NCBI GenBank assembly: GCA_006226375.1
Contig: SBHC01000026.1
Span: 1 to 64,000 of the forward strand
Length of the DNA: 64,000 bases
Source: Deltaproteobacteria bacterium
GTDB lineage: Bacteria > Myxococcota_C > UBA6777
Reading direction: 5' to 3'
The translations under genes and the position numbers were made by a program. Below, piece by piece: positions 8,771 to 16,632 of the stretch (position 1 is its first letter; every line of letters starts with the position of its first letter). The notes under the pieces were generated by a model that saw nothing but the letters and a program-made list of their open reading frames with translations, made no database searches and had not been told where the DNA came from.

Positions 8771-11700
8771 ATGTGGCGTGAACAACTGGACAAACATCCG
8801 CTTTCCATCACCACCTGGACTCTGGACCCTTCAGAGATCAACAACGCTGAAGGCCCTGTTTGGGTCGTAGGCCCCAAACCATCCTCATGGGAGGATGAAG
8901 CAGGAGCCGACTGGAAAGAAGTTCACTCCAGCGATGATGTCGGAGATGACAAGGCGCAAGCCTACCTCCTTGGGACCAGCGAAATCTCCCTGGAGAGCCT
9001 GCCCCAGCCCAAGGCCATTTACTGCACGGCTTTGCCGCTCACGCTGTCATCCTTGCGCGATTGTGTTCGTCATTGCAGCCAACTTGTAGTGCCGGAAGAT
9101 TCGGAGTCTTCCAGCGCTCCAAGCAGCGCTTCCTCGACGCTCAAGTCTTGGCTGGTAGAGCAAAGCAAAGCGGGCGCATCCGAGCATGTGTACGTGAGCG
9201 CGAGTGACTTGCTGACAGCGTTGGGAGAGCCTATCGCGCCCCAACCTGTGTTTGAACGAGGGGTGCAACAGTTGGAAGAGCAGCTCCAATCCCTCAACAA
9301 CGAAGGATGGTTACAAGAAGTCCAACATGTATCTTTCAATTTGAAGATTCACAGCCTGCAAAAGTTCAAAGAGATCTTCTTGCAAGACGAGCCTCAACTG
9401 CTCGACTTCTTCAAAGCCTACGAAGAGATGAGGGTTCAACTCAGCACCATCGACACGCTAAAGCTCACGCTTTTCAAAGGACGTGACTTCGACCTTAGAG
9501 ACTTTGCGGCTCGCCTTCCCTACTCCGTTGCAGAGTTGAACGATATCTTTCAGCAGCTTCACGAAAAAAAGCTGGCAGTTCTCGACCTTCACACGGCTCC
9601 CCAACACCAACGAGTGGACCCAGAGTTTCAGCTAACGTTGGGACAAACCCACCAGGCCTCTCGCTCCGTTGAGCTGTGGTCGGGTTGTGGAGAGCACCGA
9701 CCGTCCTTGGTCTGGGCGTCGGATGTGGATGAAGACAACATCGTCACACAGTTGCCAAGCGAGGCTGCAGAGTTCTGGGAAGCTCTTCAAAGCAAGACCT
9801 CAGAAGCGCCCGAAGCAGACACCCTCTTGCGTTGGGCCGGAACAGCGCTCAGCCAAATGGAAGCCTCCGATTCCCTTGCAGCGAAGAGCCTTTGGGAATG
9901 GGCTAGCGCCCAACTCAAGGTCCCCGGTCTGGGCGAAGAGAAAGTCCTCGAATTGCTCCCCCCCGCCGAAGCAGTGACCGAAGAATGGAAGGATGTCCTT
10001 CAGCCACTTCTCAACCGTTACCTGAACCAAGACGCTCCATCCAAAGCACTCTATGAATATGTGCTCAAGCTGCCTGAAGCGTTTGGGTTTAAGACACAAG
10101 TCACAGGCTACCTGAAAGCCGAGAAAGACTCTATCCTTTCCTTGTATTCGGCAGAGCGTCACACCGCTCCCATCCAACAATATTTGTCGGTAGCCAAAAA
10201 AGAGAGTCCAACCGTCACCGTCGAAGAACCCGAAGAGAGCAACGAAAAGAGCAAGGGCAAAAAAGGCCGCAAGAAGCGAGCAAGCTACCAACCTCAGACC
10301 TGGTCCATCGCCGCCGGCTGGGCCGAAGCTCTCCAAGGACACTCAAGAAACGCATGGCTCTGGGTGGAAATGGCCACTCCAACAACACCCCGTGAAGCGT
10401 TTTGCGCAGCCAGCATCGCACTGGAGGCCAACCAGCCCGTTCAAGGGCAGACTTGGCTGAATGAGGCCAAAGAAGGTGGACAGACCATTCCTCCGCGGCT
10501 CTGGTCCGAGCTGTACCAGCAACTGTTTGGCATCTGCAAAGCGCAGGCTCGCTGCAAGAAGTGCGCGTTGCAAAGCACGCCCTTTTGCCCCTCGGGTCTT
10601 CAGAGCCTTCTGGAGCTTGCGAACCAACGGCCGGAGCTGTCTTCGGAGAACTTCGAATACACCCTGGCCAAGAGGATCCGAGCAGACCTCGAATCCAACT
10701 CCACCGAAACCCTCCGTAGCGTTCTGGAAACATCGGTGGCAAAAGACTCTGAACGAGTGCAACGCGCCGTTCTCCAGCAGCTCGCCTCGCGTGATGAAGC
10801 AACCCTCGAAGAGTACAAGCGTTTGGCGCAATGGTCTGAAGCCTACGGCGACTTCAAAAACGCCCTGTCCTTCCGAGAGAAGATCAAAGAGAGCGAGCCC
10901 AACGACCCCACCAACCTCCAAAAGTTGGCGGACCTTCACTTGCGACAAGGCGAGATCCAGACAGCCTTGACTCTGGCCATGGAAGCCACCGAGAACCACC
11001 CCCGCAAGTTTCCATTGGAGATTTGGGTCCAAAAGCATCACGATGCTTTGTTTCTCTCTCTCCAAGCTCTGCGTGAGGCGCTGATTGATTTGCCCGCGCA
11101 TCCGATACTTTCGGCGTTGGAAGAAGAGCTGACAAACGTGGAAGAGACCGTCAAAGCGTTGAAGCCTCGAATCGAAGCTGCTGAAGCGGCGATGGAAGCA
11201 AAGAATTGGGGCGAAGCCAAGGAACTGGCAGAGAACATCGTGTCCGAGCATCCCAAGCATGCACCGGTCCATTTGCAGGAGATGATCCAGACCATCACCC
11301 AACACGAGCGGCGTCTGTGGCAAAAATTGAAGCGCATGCCTCGCAAGCCACAAGAGCGCAACCAACACCTGGAAGCGCTAGCCGAAGAAGCCAAATCGCA
11401 TGGCATCAACAAGCTGGTGGATGCAGCCTTTCGCAAGCTCCTTCAATTCAATCCACAATATGGCTTGGGGTATTTGAAGTGGGGTCGAACGACCTCACAT
11501 CCCGACCGAAAGGCCGAAGCTTACGAGAAGGCGATCCCCTTATCAAGGAGTCCTCAGCAAGCTCGAAACAATGTGGATGAGTACCTCAACGCTCTCGCCG
11601 ACCAGGGGCAACTCGCCCGCGCGGTGCCTGTTCTTCTGGAGTACGCGAGAGCCGACGAATCCCCCGTTCCCAAGGATTATCTGGAAAAAATCTTCTTGCG

Positions 11701-11872
11701 CATGGTCAAACGCTATGGCACACAAGAGGAAATATCTAGCCCGATTCGCGAGTTCTTAGGAACAACCGATCAAGGGAAATCCTTCAAAAAAGTCCAGAGT
11801 TCCTTGGAGCAATTCGACGACATGGAGCCCTGGAAACAAGCCTTGTTGTCCATCAAAAACAAGCAAAAATAG
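8771..11872 (+). CDS. Very large TPR-type repeat protein with a Cys cluster
   Basis: The product is about 1033 residues, cytosolic (no signal peptide, no membrane span). The first 220 residues are an uncharacterised alpha/beta region. A Lys-rich linker (EKSKGKKGRKKRAS) is followed by helical tetratricopeptide-like repeats in the C-terminal half, for example YGDFKNALSFREKIKESEPND with LQKLADLHLRQGEIQTALTL. Between them is a cluster of four Cys in the spacing C-x5-C-x2-C-x7-C (in CKAQARCKKCALQSTPFC), which could hold zinc or an iron-sulfur cluster. I place the start at 8771 (MWREQLDK), where the protein begins to look structured; the frame is open back to 8624 and no ribosome site is strong. 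No enzymatic motif found; scaffold role presumed. Confidence 0.75.
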   Translation: MWREQLDKHPLSITTWTLDPSEINNAEGPVWVVGPKPSSWEDEAGADWKEVHSSDDVGDDKAQAYLLGTSEISLESLPQPKAIYCTALPLTLSSLRDCVRHCSQLVVPEDSESSSAPSSASSTLKSWLVEQSKAGASEHVYVSASDLLTALGEPIAPQPVFERGVQQLEEQLQSLNNEGWLQEVQHVSFNLKIHSLQKFKEIFLQDEPQLLDFFKAYEEMRVQLSTIDTLKLTLFKGRDFDLRDFAARLPYSVAELNDIFQQLHEKKLAVLDLHTAPQHQRVDPEFQLTLGQTHQASRSVELWSGCGEHRPSLVWASDVDEDNIVTQLPSEAAEFWEALQSKTSEAPEADTLLRWAGTALSQMEASDSLAAKSLWEWASAQLKVPGLGEEKVLELLPPAEAVTEEWKDVLQPLLNRYLNQDAPSKALYEYVLKLPEAFGFKTQVTGYLKAEKDSILSLYSAERHTAPIQQYLSVAKKESPTVTVEEPEESNEKSKGKKGRKKRASYQPQTWSIAAGWAEALQGHSRNAWLWVEMATPTTPREAFCAASIALEANQPVQGQTWLNEAKEGGQTIPPRLWSELYQQLFGICKAQARCKKCALQSTPFCPSGLQSLLELANQRPELSSENFEYTLAKRIRADLESNSTETLRSVLETSVAKDSERVQRAVLQQLASRDEATLEEYKRLAQWSEAYGDFKNALSFREKIKESEPNDPTNLQKLADLHLRQGEIQTALTLAMEATENHPRKFPLEIWVQKHHDALFLSLQALREALIDLPAHPILSALEEELTNVEETVKALKPRIEAAEAAMEAKNWGEAKELAENIVSEHPKHAPVHLQEMIQTITQHERRLWQKLKRMPRKPQERNQHLEALAEEAKSHGINKLVDAAFRKLLQFNPQYGLGYLKWGRTTSHPDRKAEAYEKAIPLSRSPQQARNNVDEYLNALADQGQLARAVPVLLEYARADESPVPKDYLEKIFLRMVKRYGTQEEISSPIREFLGTTDQGKSFKKVQSSLEQFDDMEPWKQALLSIKNKQK

Positions 11873-11921
11873 CTGAAGGGCCTACAACGTCCTCCAGAGA
11901 TTTAGGGAGACGAAGTACTAC

Positions 11922-12893
11922 ATGGCCAAAATCTTCGTGACGCGGGAGCTACCAGGGAAAGCCCTAGCACAACTGCGCCAGCACCACGACGTCCTTGTTC
12001 ACCCTGGCGAAACCTCCCCCACCACAGACGAATTGAAAGCTGGTGTCAAAGACGCTGACATTCTGATTTGCCTGCTCACAGACTCCATCGACCAAAACAT
12101 CATCTCCGCAGGCTCCAAGCTCAAGATCATTGGCAACTATGCCGTTGGGACCAACAACATCGACGTGGATTGGGCCACGGTGAATGATATCGCTGTTCTT
12201 AACACACCTGGCGTGTTGACCGATGCCTCTGCAGACATGGCCTTTGCTCTTCTCCTTGCGACTGCTCGAAGACTTGGGGAAGCCGATCGTTTTGTCCGCG
12301 ATGGGAAATGGTCCGGTTGGGATCCGACCTTGCTGTTGGGAACCCAAGTCACAGGCAAGACACTGGGTATTGTCGGGATGGGTCGAATTGGTATCGCCAT
12401 GGCCCAACGCGCCAAGGGCTTTGGAATGCGCATCCTCTACACCAACCGGCAACCTGTTCCGGCTGGATTGGAACGAGACTTGGGCGCAACCTTTGTAGAG
12501 TTGTCTGGTTTAATAGAGAAAAGCGACTTTGTATCGTTGCATTGTCCCCTCACTCCAACAACCCGACACCTGTTTAATGCAAAGGTACTCTCAGCAATGA
12601 AACCCGGCTCGATTCTGATCAATACAGCTCGGGGTCCTGTTGTAGATGAAGCCGCCCTGGTGGAAGCCTTGGAAAACGGCCCGCTTCGCGCCGCTGGTTT
12701 GGATGTGTTTGAAGATGAACCCAATGTTCATCCCAAACTGAAAACCCTACCCAACGTATTGCTCGCACCGCACGTCGGTAGCGCAACCGTTGAAACCCGG
12801 TCGGAGATGGCCGACTTGCTTGTCCGCGGAATCCAAACCCTTCTAAGGGATGAGCAACCCAACAACCTAGTCAACCCAGAAGTTTTTGGGTAG
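11922..12893 (+). CDS. D-2-hydroxyacid dehydrogenase (glyoxylate/hydroxypyruvate reductase type)
   Basis: This is a complete 323-residue NAD(P)H-dependent dehydrogenase of the D-isomer 2-hydroxyacid family. The Rossmann motif GMGRIG is at 152-157. The catalytic triad is visible as Arg237 (TARGPVVDE), Glu266 (DVFEDEP) and His284 (APHVGSAT). The substrate-side NYAVGTNNID motif near 72-81 and the overall length are typical of glyoxylate reductases (GyaR/GhrB), but lactate or phosphoglycerate specificity cannot be excluded. A purine-rich ribosome site (GGGAG) precedes the ATG by about 14 bases, which is long. It follows the TPR gene by 49 bases and may be co-transcribed. Its stop codon lies within a near-perfect palindrome. 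Confidence 0.9.
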   Translation: MAKIFVTRELPGKALAQLRQHHDVLVHPGETSPTTDELKAGVKDADILICLLTDSIDQNIISAGSKLKIIGNYAVGTNNIDVDWATVNDIAVLNTPGVLTDASADMAFALLLATARRLGEADRFVRDGKWSGWDPTLLLGTQVTGKTLGIVGMGRIGIAMAQRAKGFGMRILYTNRQPVPAGLERDLGATFVELSGLIEKSDFVSLHCPLTPTTRHLFNAKVLSAMKPGSILINTARGPVVDEAALVEALENGPLRAAGLDVFEDEPNVHPKLKTLPNVLLAPHVGSATVETRSEMADLLVRGIQTLLRDEQPNNLVNPEVFG

Positions 12894-12902
12894 ACTACCC
12901 AA
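12886..12902. repeat. 17-base palindrome over a stop codon
   Basis: TTGGGTAG, one central A, then CTACCCAA form a perfect 8-base inverted repeat that includes the TAG stop of the dehydrogenase gene. The one-base centre is too tight for a good RNA hairpin and no T-run follows, so it looks more like a protein-binding palindrome or chance than a terminator. Confidence 0.35.
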
Positions 12903-12953
12903 CGATTCGATTCAAAAGAATCCCTTGTGGATTTTGTTCGCCCTGTTCTCTGC

Positions 12954-12972
12954 GTTCACCCAACATGTGAAC
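12954..12972. promoter_or_regulatory. Operator-like inverted repeat upstream of the Cys/His repeat protein
   Basis: GTTCAC at 12954-12959 and GTGAAC at 12967-12972 are perfect inverted half-sites with a seven-base spacer, 32 bases before the start codon. This is a plausible site for a metal- or stress-responsive dimeric regulator, but no regulator gene is adjacent. Confidence 0.35.
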
Positions 12973-13004
12973 CTGTAGTTCCTGAACCTAACAAAGGAGT
13001 GCCC

Positions 13005-15248
13005 ATGAGAGCTTTTTTGCGACAACCCTTACTTCTCGCAGCGTTCGCGTTTGTTGCGATGGTCGGATTGACCAGTGCATCCAACGCCCAAGCCCACCCA
13101 TGGTTCAGCAGTTCCGATTCGGACTCTGACGGAAGCGACTGTAAAAAGTCCAAGTGTGGCAAGTCGAAATGTGGCAAGTCCAAGTGTGGCAAACGTAAGA
13201 AATGCTGCAAATCCAAATGCAAGAAGTCACGCTGTGGCAAACGCAAAGGATGCAGCGGTTCCGATTGCGGAAGCAAGTCTGGCTGTAGCAAACGCAAAGA
13301 ATGCAGCGGTTCTGACTGTGGAAGCAAGTCTGGCTGCAGCAAGCGCAAAAGCTGCTGCAAATCCAAGTGCAAGAAATCTCGTTGTGGCATGTCCAAATGT
13401 GGCAAGCGCAAAAGCTGTAGTGGCTCCGACTGCGGAAGCAAGTCCCGCTGTGGTAAGCGCAAAAGCTGCTGCAAATCCAAGTGCAAGAAATCTCGCTGTG
13501 GCAAGTCCAAATGTGGCAAGCGCAAGAGTTGCAGTGGCTCCGACTGCGGAAGCAAGTCTGGCTGCAGCAAGCGCAAAAAGTGCTGCAAGTCCAAGTGCAA
13601 GAAATCTCGCTGTGGCAAGTCCAAATGTGGCAAGCGGAAGCGAGGCTGCAAATCCAAGTGCCGCAAATCCAAGTGTGGCAAGTCTCGATGTGGCAAGCGC
13701 AAGAAATGCCGCAAAGGCAAGAAATGCCGTAAGGGCAAGAAATGCCGCAAGGGCAAGAAGTTCCTCGCGATGTATGTACACGCCACACAAACGGCACGTC
13801 TTCGTGCTCGTGTGATGAAGGGATTGAGCCGTGAGCAACGACTTGAGCTTCGGGGCATTCGACTTCGCAAGCGACTGACCATGGCCAAGCTACGTGCTCA
13901 GGTCAAAATGTACGACGCAGGCCTCAAGGCAGCCATTCTTGCCAACAAGCCCGACCAAAAAGACATCGACGCCAACCTCAAGGGATTGGGTGAGGCCATT
14001 GCTGCTCAACTTACCGCTCAGATGGGCTTCTTCCTCGCCTCCCGCTCTGTCTGGGATAGCGCCAAGGAACAACGACTTTACACCGCTCTTTGGCTTCGCA
14101 AGTGGCATACCCGCCGCATGGCCAAGCACAAAGTGAAGAAAAAGTTCCACACAATGCACCAGATCCTCAACTACAAGTGGCAAATCAAACGCCGCAAGCA
14201 CAAGCGTTGGGGCAAGCGCGGTCACGGACATTGGGGCAAGCGCGGTCACTGGGGCAAGGGACACGGCCATCACGGACATGGCCACTGGGGCAAACGTCAC
14301 CATCGCCGCGGCCATTGGGGTCATGGTGGACACGGACATGGTCATTGGGGCAAACGTCAACATCACCGCGGCCATTGGGGCCATCGCGGTCACGGACATC
14401 ACCGATGGGGCAAGCATCATCACCGCCGCGGTCACTGGGGCAAGCATCATCACCGCCGCGGTCACTGGGGCAAGCGTCACTGGGGCAAGCGTCGTTGGGG
14501 CAAGCGTGGTCGCTGGGGCAAGCGCAACAAGATGCGTCGATTCGTTCGTCGTATGCGTCCCGTGTGGCGTTTCCACAAGCGACTCTCCCCCGTTCAACGA
14601 GAGCTGATGCACCTCGTTCGCTACGAAGCGCAGCAAAGCTTCATTCCTGCGAAAGCTCGCGTGAACCTGGAAAAGGCAGTCCTCGTTTCGATGATGATGT
14701 CTTTGAACGCAACGGTGAAAGGCCTCAAAGAGCAGGCGGAAAAGGTCGCGTTGGCCAAAGTTGAGTTGTACCGAGCGAAGATCAAAGCTCACTTGCGGTT
14801 CTACGGCAGCCTCAATGATATCCAGCGACTGGAGTTGGGTTATATCAAACTGCGCAAGTGGAAGTGGCACAAGCAGTTGAAGAAAAAGGCTCGACGTATG
14901 CTGAAAAAGTACCACCGGTTGGTACGCATGAAAAGCTGGGTTTACGTTCGCAAGATGAAGCGTGCCGATCAGCTTAAGTTTGGCAAGCAGCCCCGCCGTG
15001 AGCCGCCACGTATGGATTGGGACTCCCTCGGAAGAGACGAAGAGGCCGCTCCAGAGGAAAAAGGCAAAGATGAGGCAACCCCAGACTTGATGGCCAAGCC
15101 TCCCGCTGGCAAAGAGGAAGAAGCTCCCAAGAAGGACGCTCCCAAGTCTGAAGAAGCTGCCCCCAAAGCACCTGCCAAGAAAGCTCCCAAAGCGGTAGAG
15201 AAGAAGGCTCCTGCCAAGAAAGCTCCCGCGAAGCCAGCCAAGCGATAA
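13005..15248 (+). CDS. Exported Cys/Lys- and His/Trp-repeat protein with CpxP/Spy-like helical blocks
   Basis: The 747-residue product begins with a clear Sec signal peptide (cleavage near SNAQA-HPW). After a short Ser/Asp stretch comes an array of about 205 residues with some 42 Cys, built from units such as KSKCGKSKCGKRK and CSGSDCGSKSGCSKRK. A helical block follows (LSREQRLELRGIRLRKRL), then a His/Gly/Trp/Lys array of about 110 residues (GHWGKRHHRRGHWG units), then a second helical block (LSPVQRELMHLVRYEAQ, and later LNDIQRLELGYIKLRK). It ends in an acidic then Ala/Lys/Pro tail. The helical blocks resemble the LTxxQ repeats of the CpxP/Spy/ZraP family of periplasmic metal and stress proteins. 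Metal sequestration in the envelope is inferred; no homologue of the whole architecture is known to me. The start has AAAGGAG seven bases upstream; an earlier in-frame codon would hide the signal peptide. Confidence 0.85.
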   Translation: MRAFLRQPLLLAAFAFVAMVGLTSASNAQAHPWFSSSDSDSDGSDCKKSKCGKSKCGKSKCGKRKKCCKSKCKKSRCGKRKGCSGSDCGSKSGCSKRKECSGSDCGSKSGCSKRKSCCKSKCKKSRCGMSKCGKRKSCSGSDCGSKSRCGKRKSCCKSKCKKSRCGKSKCGKRKSCSGSDCGSKSGCSKRKKCCKSKCKKSRCGKSKCGKRKRGCKSKCRKSKCGKSRCGKRKKCRKGKKCRKGKKCRKGKKFLAMYVHATQTARLRARVMKGLSREQRLELRGIRLRKRLTMAKLRAQVKMYDAGLKAAILANKPDQKDIDANLKGLGEAIAAQLTAQMGFFLASRSVWDSAKEQRLYTALWLRKWHTRRMAKHKVKKKFHTMHQILNYKWQIKRRKHKRWGKRGHGHWGKRGHWGKGHGHHGHGHWGKRHHRRGHWGHGGHGHGHWGKRQHHRGHWGHRGHGHHRWGKHHHRRGHWGKHHHRRGHWGKRHWGKRRWGKRGRWGKRNKMRRFVRRMRPVWRFHKRLSPVQRELMHLVRYEAQQSFIPAKARVNLEKAVLVSMMMSLNATVKGLKEQAEKVALAKVELYRAKIKAHLRFYGSLNDIQRLELGYIKLRKWKWHKQLKKKARRMLKKYHRLVRMKSWVYVRKMKRADQLKFGKQPRREPPRMDWDSLGRDEEAAPEEKGKDEATPDLMAKPPAGKEEEAPKKDAPKSEEAAPKAPAKKAPKAVEKKAPAKKAPAKPAKR
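13140..13760 (+). repeat. Coding tandem repeats, Cys/Lys/Ser-rich
   Basis: Degenerate tandem units encode K-S-K-C-G, K-C-C-K-S-K-C-K-K-S-R-C-G and S-G-S-D-C-G-S-K-S modules. Several nucleotide blocks of 40-60 bases recur nearly unchanged (for example around 13365-13425, 13465-13525 and 13580-13640), which indicates recent expansion by slippage or unequal recombination. Confidence 0.85.
14200..14530 (+). repeat. Coding tandem repeats, His/Gly/Trp/Lys-rich
   Basis: Units of the form TGGGGCAAGC(G/A)(T/C)CA(C/T) encode W-G-K-(R/H)-(G/H/R) with histidine pairs. The block CATCATCACCGCCGCGGTCA is repeated at about 14426 and 14449. Confidence 0.8.
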
Positions 15249-15336
15249 CCCCCTTCTCCCCCCTGTTTTCTCGAAGCTCTCCCTCTCTCCCAAAAGAGTC
15301 TGTAAACCTCGCTACCAACATTCATCTTAAGCCGTT

Positions 15337-15354
15337 AAGTACCGTATAGTACTT
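15337..15354. promoter_or_regulatory. Inverted repeat upstream of the DUF4388 gene
   Basis: AAGTAC at 15337-15342 and GTACTT at 15349-15354 form a perfect inverted repeat with a six-base spacer, about 35 bases upstream of the -35 element described next. It could be an activator or repressor site. Confidence 0.3.
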
Positions 15355-15387
15355 GTGGACAGAGTCGAAGTTCCCTATTTTCGTCCT

Positions 15388-15416
15388 TTGTCATCGAGCC
15401 TTGCATGTGTTATATT
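15388..15416 (+). promoter_or_regulatory. Sigma-70 promoter of the DUF4388 gene
   Basis: TTGTCA at 15388-15393 and TATATT at 15411-15416 each match the consensus at five of six positions and are separated by exactly 17 bases. The leader would be about 90 bases. This is one of the better promoters in the window. Confidence 0.5.
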
Positions 15417-15511
15417 GCCAGCGATACAAGGGAGGATAAGAGCTCATTTCCTGTCCCTGGCCATGCTCACAGGCACTCACTCCCATTCTCAATAGAACGT
15501 GAAGACAGACT

Positions 15512-16588
15512 ATGCGATACACTGTTCGTCGGGCAGACGGAGAACTGTTTGGGCCTCTCAATCTCGACCAGGTGAAACAAATGATACAGGCCGGCCAAGT
15601 CCACCCCGATGATATGCTTGCCTTGATTGGTCAAACCTTTCAGCCCTTCCGCTCCTTTTCAGAGTTGCAACACCTGTTTCCAAGATACGTGTTGTCGGCT
15701 CCGTCCTCGATGGACCTTTCGTCCGGAGAGATCGGGGCGACAGAGCTTCTTGAAGGACTTCAACCTGTCAAAATCATCATCCCTGACGAACAGCAGGCCA
15801 ACTTTGCTACCTACGCCGGTGACCTGAAAGATGTCCCTTTTGCCAGGGTGTATTACAGCCTCTACATTTACAACCAAACCGGGCGACTGATTCTCTCGCA
15901 ATCCGAAGACAAAACCCGCGAGATCTACTTTTTGCGGGGGGTTCCTTGGATCATCAAGCTTCCCACAGAAGAAGATGACCTCCCCCAGCTCTTGTTGGAT
16001 GGAGGCTTCTGCACGTTTGATGAGATCAGCGAAGGCATGGCCCGCGCCTCAGAGCGCTCGACGGCTTTGGGCGATCAGCTGGTTGCGATGAATGCCATCG
16101 CCCCCGGTCAGCTGTACCAGGTCTTGCAGGACCAATTTCGGCTTCGGTTGATGTCCACCTTCCACTGGCGCGTAGGCCGCTTTTTGTTCTTCTCCAACCA
16201 CAAGCCCAAAGAAAGCGGCCTTCCACTGAATCTCGACAATTTGTTGCTGCTCAAAGAAGGGATTGCTTCAAGCCACAGTCTGTCAGATCTACAGTGGGTG
16301 ATGGAGCCTTATTACAACAAAGCTCTCTCCAAAATGACCCACCCGCAAATTCGATTGGAGGAGCTACGTTTCTCCTCCAAAGAAGCCAGGATGTACAACT
16401 TGCTCGGACGTGGAGAGAATGTTTGGCAATTCATCAGCAGGATTGAGCAACTTCACGTGGCGACCTTGGAAGAGATTTTACGGTTCCTCTATTTCCTTGG
16501 GGCCATTGATATGATACAAATCGGTGAACAAAGCCTATGGCCACCCATTTCTGATAACTTGCGCTTGCTTCAGGGAGCAACCACCTGA
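15512..16588 (+). CDS. GYF_2-like plus DUF4388 (PATAN-type) protein
   Basis: This 358-residue cytosolic protein opens with a GYF_2-like module (YTVRRADGELFGPLNLDQV, then VHPDDMLALIGQ, residues 1-50). A DUF4388/PATAN-like segment follows (GDLKDVPFARVYYSLYIYNQ, then TGRLILSQSEDKTREIYFLRGVP, about residues 107-155). Such proteins are common in myxobacterial-type genomes, where the DUF4388 module is tied to signalling and gliding-like systems. The C-terminal 200 residues are helical and probably contain winged-helix-like blocks. The promoter at 15388-15416 serves it; the ribosome site (GAAGACAG) is weak. The PQQ-propeller lipoprotein begins 44 bases downstream and is likely co-transcribed. No catalytic residues; an adaptor role is inferred. 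Confidence 0.7.
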   Translation: MRYTVRRADGELFGPLNLDQVKQMIQAGQVHPDDMLALIGQTFQPFRSFSELQHLFPRYVLSAPSSMDLSSGEIGATELLEGLQPVKIIIPDEQQANFATYAGDLKDVPFARVYYSLYIYNQTGRLILSQSEDKTREIYFLRGVPWIIKLPTEEDDLPQLLLDGGFCTFDEISEGMARASERSTALGDQLVAMNAIAPGQLYQVLQDQFRLRLMSTFHWRVGRFLFFSNHKPKESGLPLNLDNLLLLKEGIASSHSLSDLQWVMEPYYNKALSKMTHPQIRLEELRFSSKEARMYNLLGRGENVWQFISRIEQLHVATLEEILRFLYFLGAIDMIQIGEQSLWPPISDNLRLLQGATT

Positions 16589-16632
16589 GCATTCGCTCTT
16601 CGTCCGACCTGTTTGCTGGAGGGTAATGTTTG

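Noticed and set aside
12886..12902. Palindrome as a terminator of the dehydrogenase gene
   Set aside because: One-base loop and no T-run make a functional intrinsic terminator unlikely; kept only as a repeat.
13140..13760. CRISPR-like tandem repetition
   Set aside because: Units are degenerate, in frame and coding, with no unique spacers or cas genes.
13105..13888. Long open frames opposite and in other frames of the Cys-rich array
   Set aside because: They are by-products of the repetitive codon pattern (Cys/Lys/Ser codons read as Leu/His/Ala on the other strand); no ribosome site, no motif, and the forward frame has a signal peptide.
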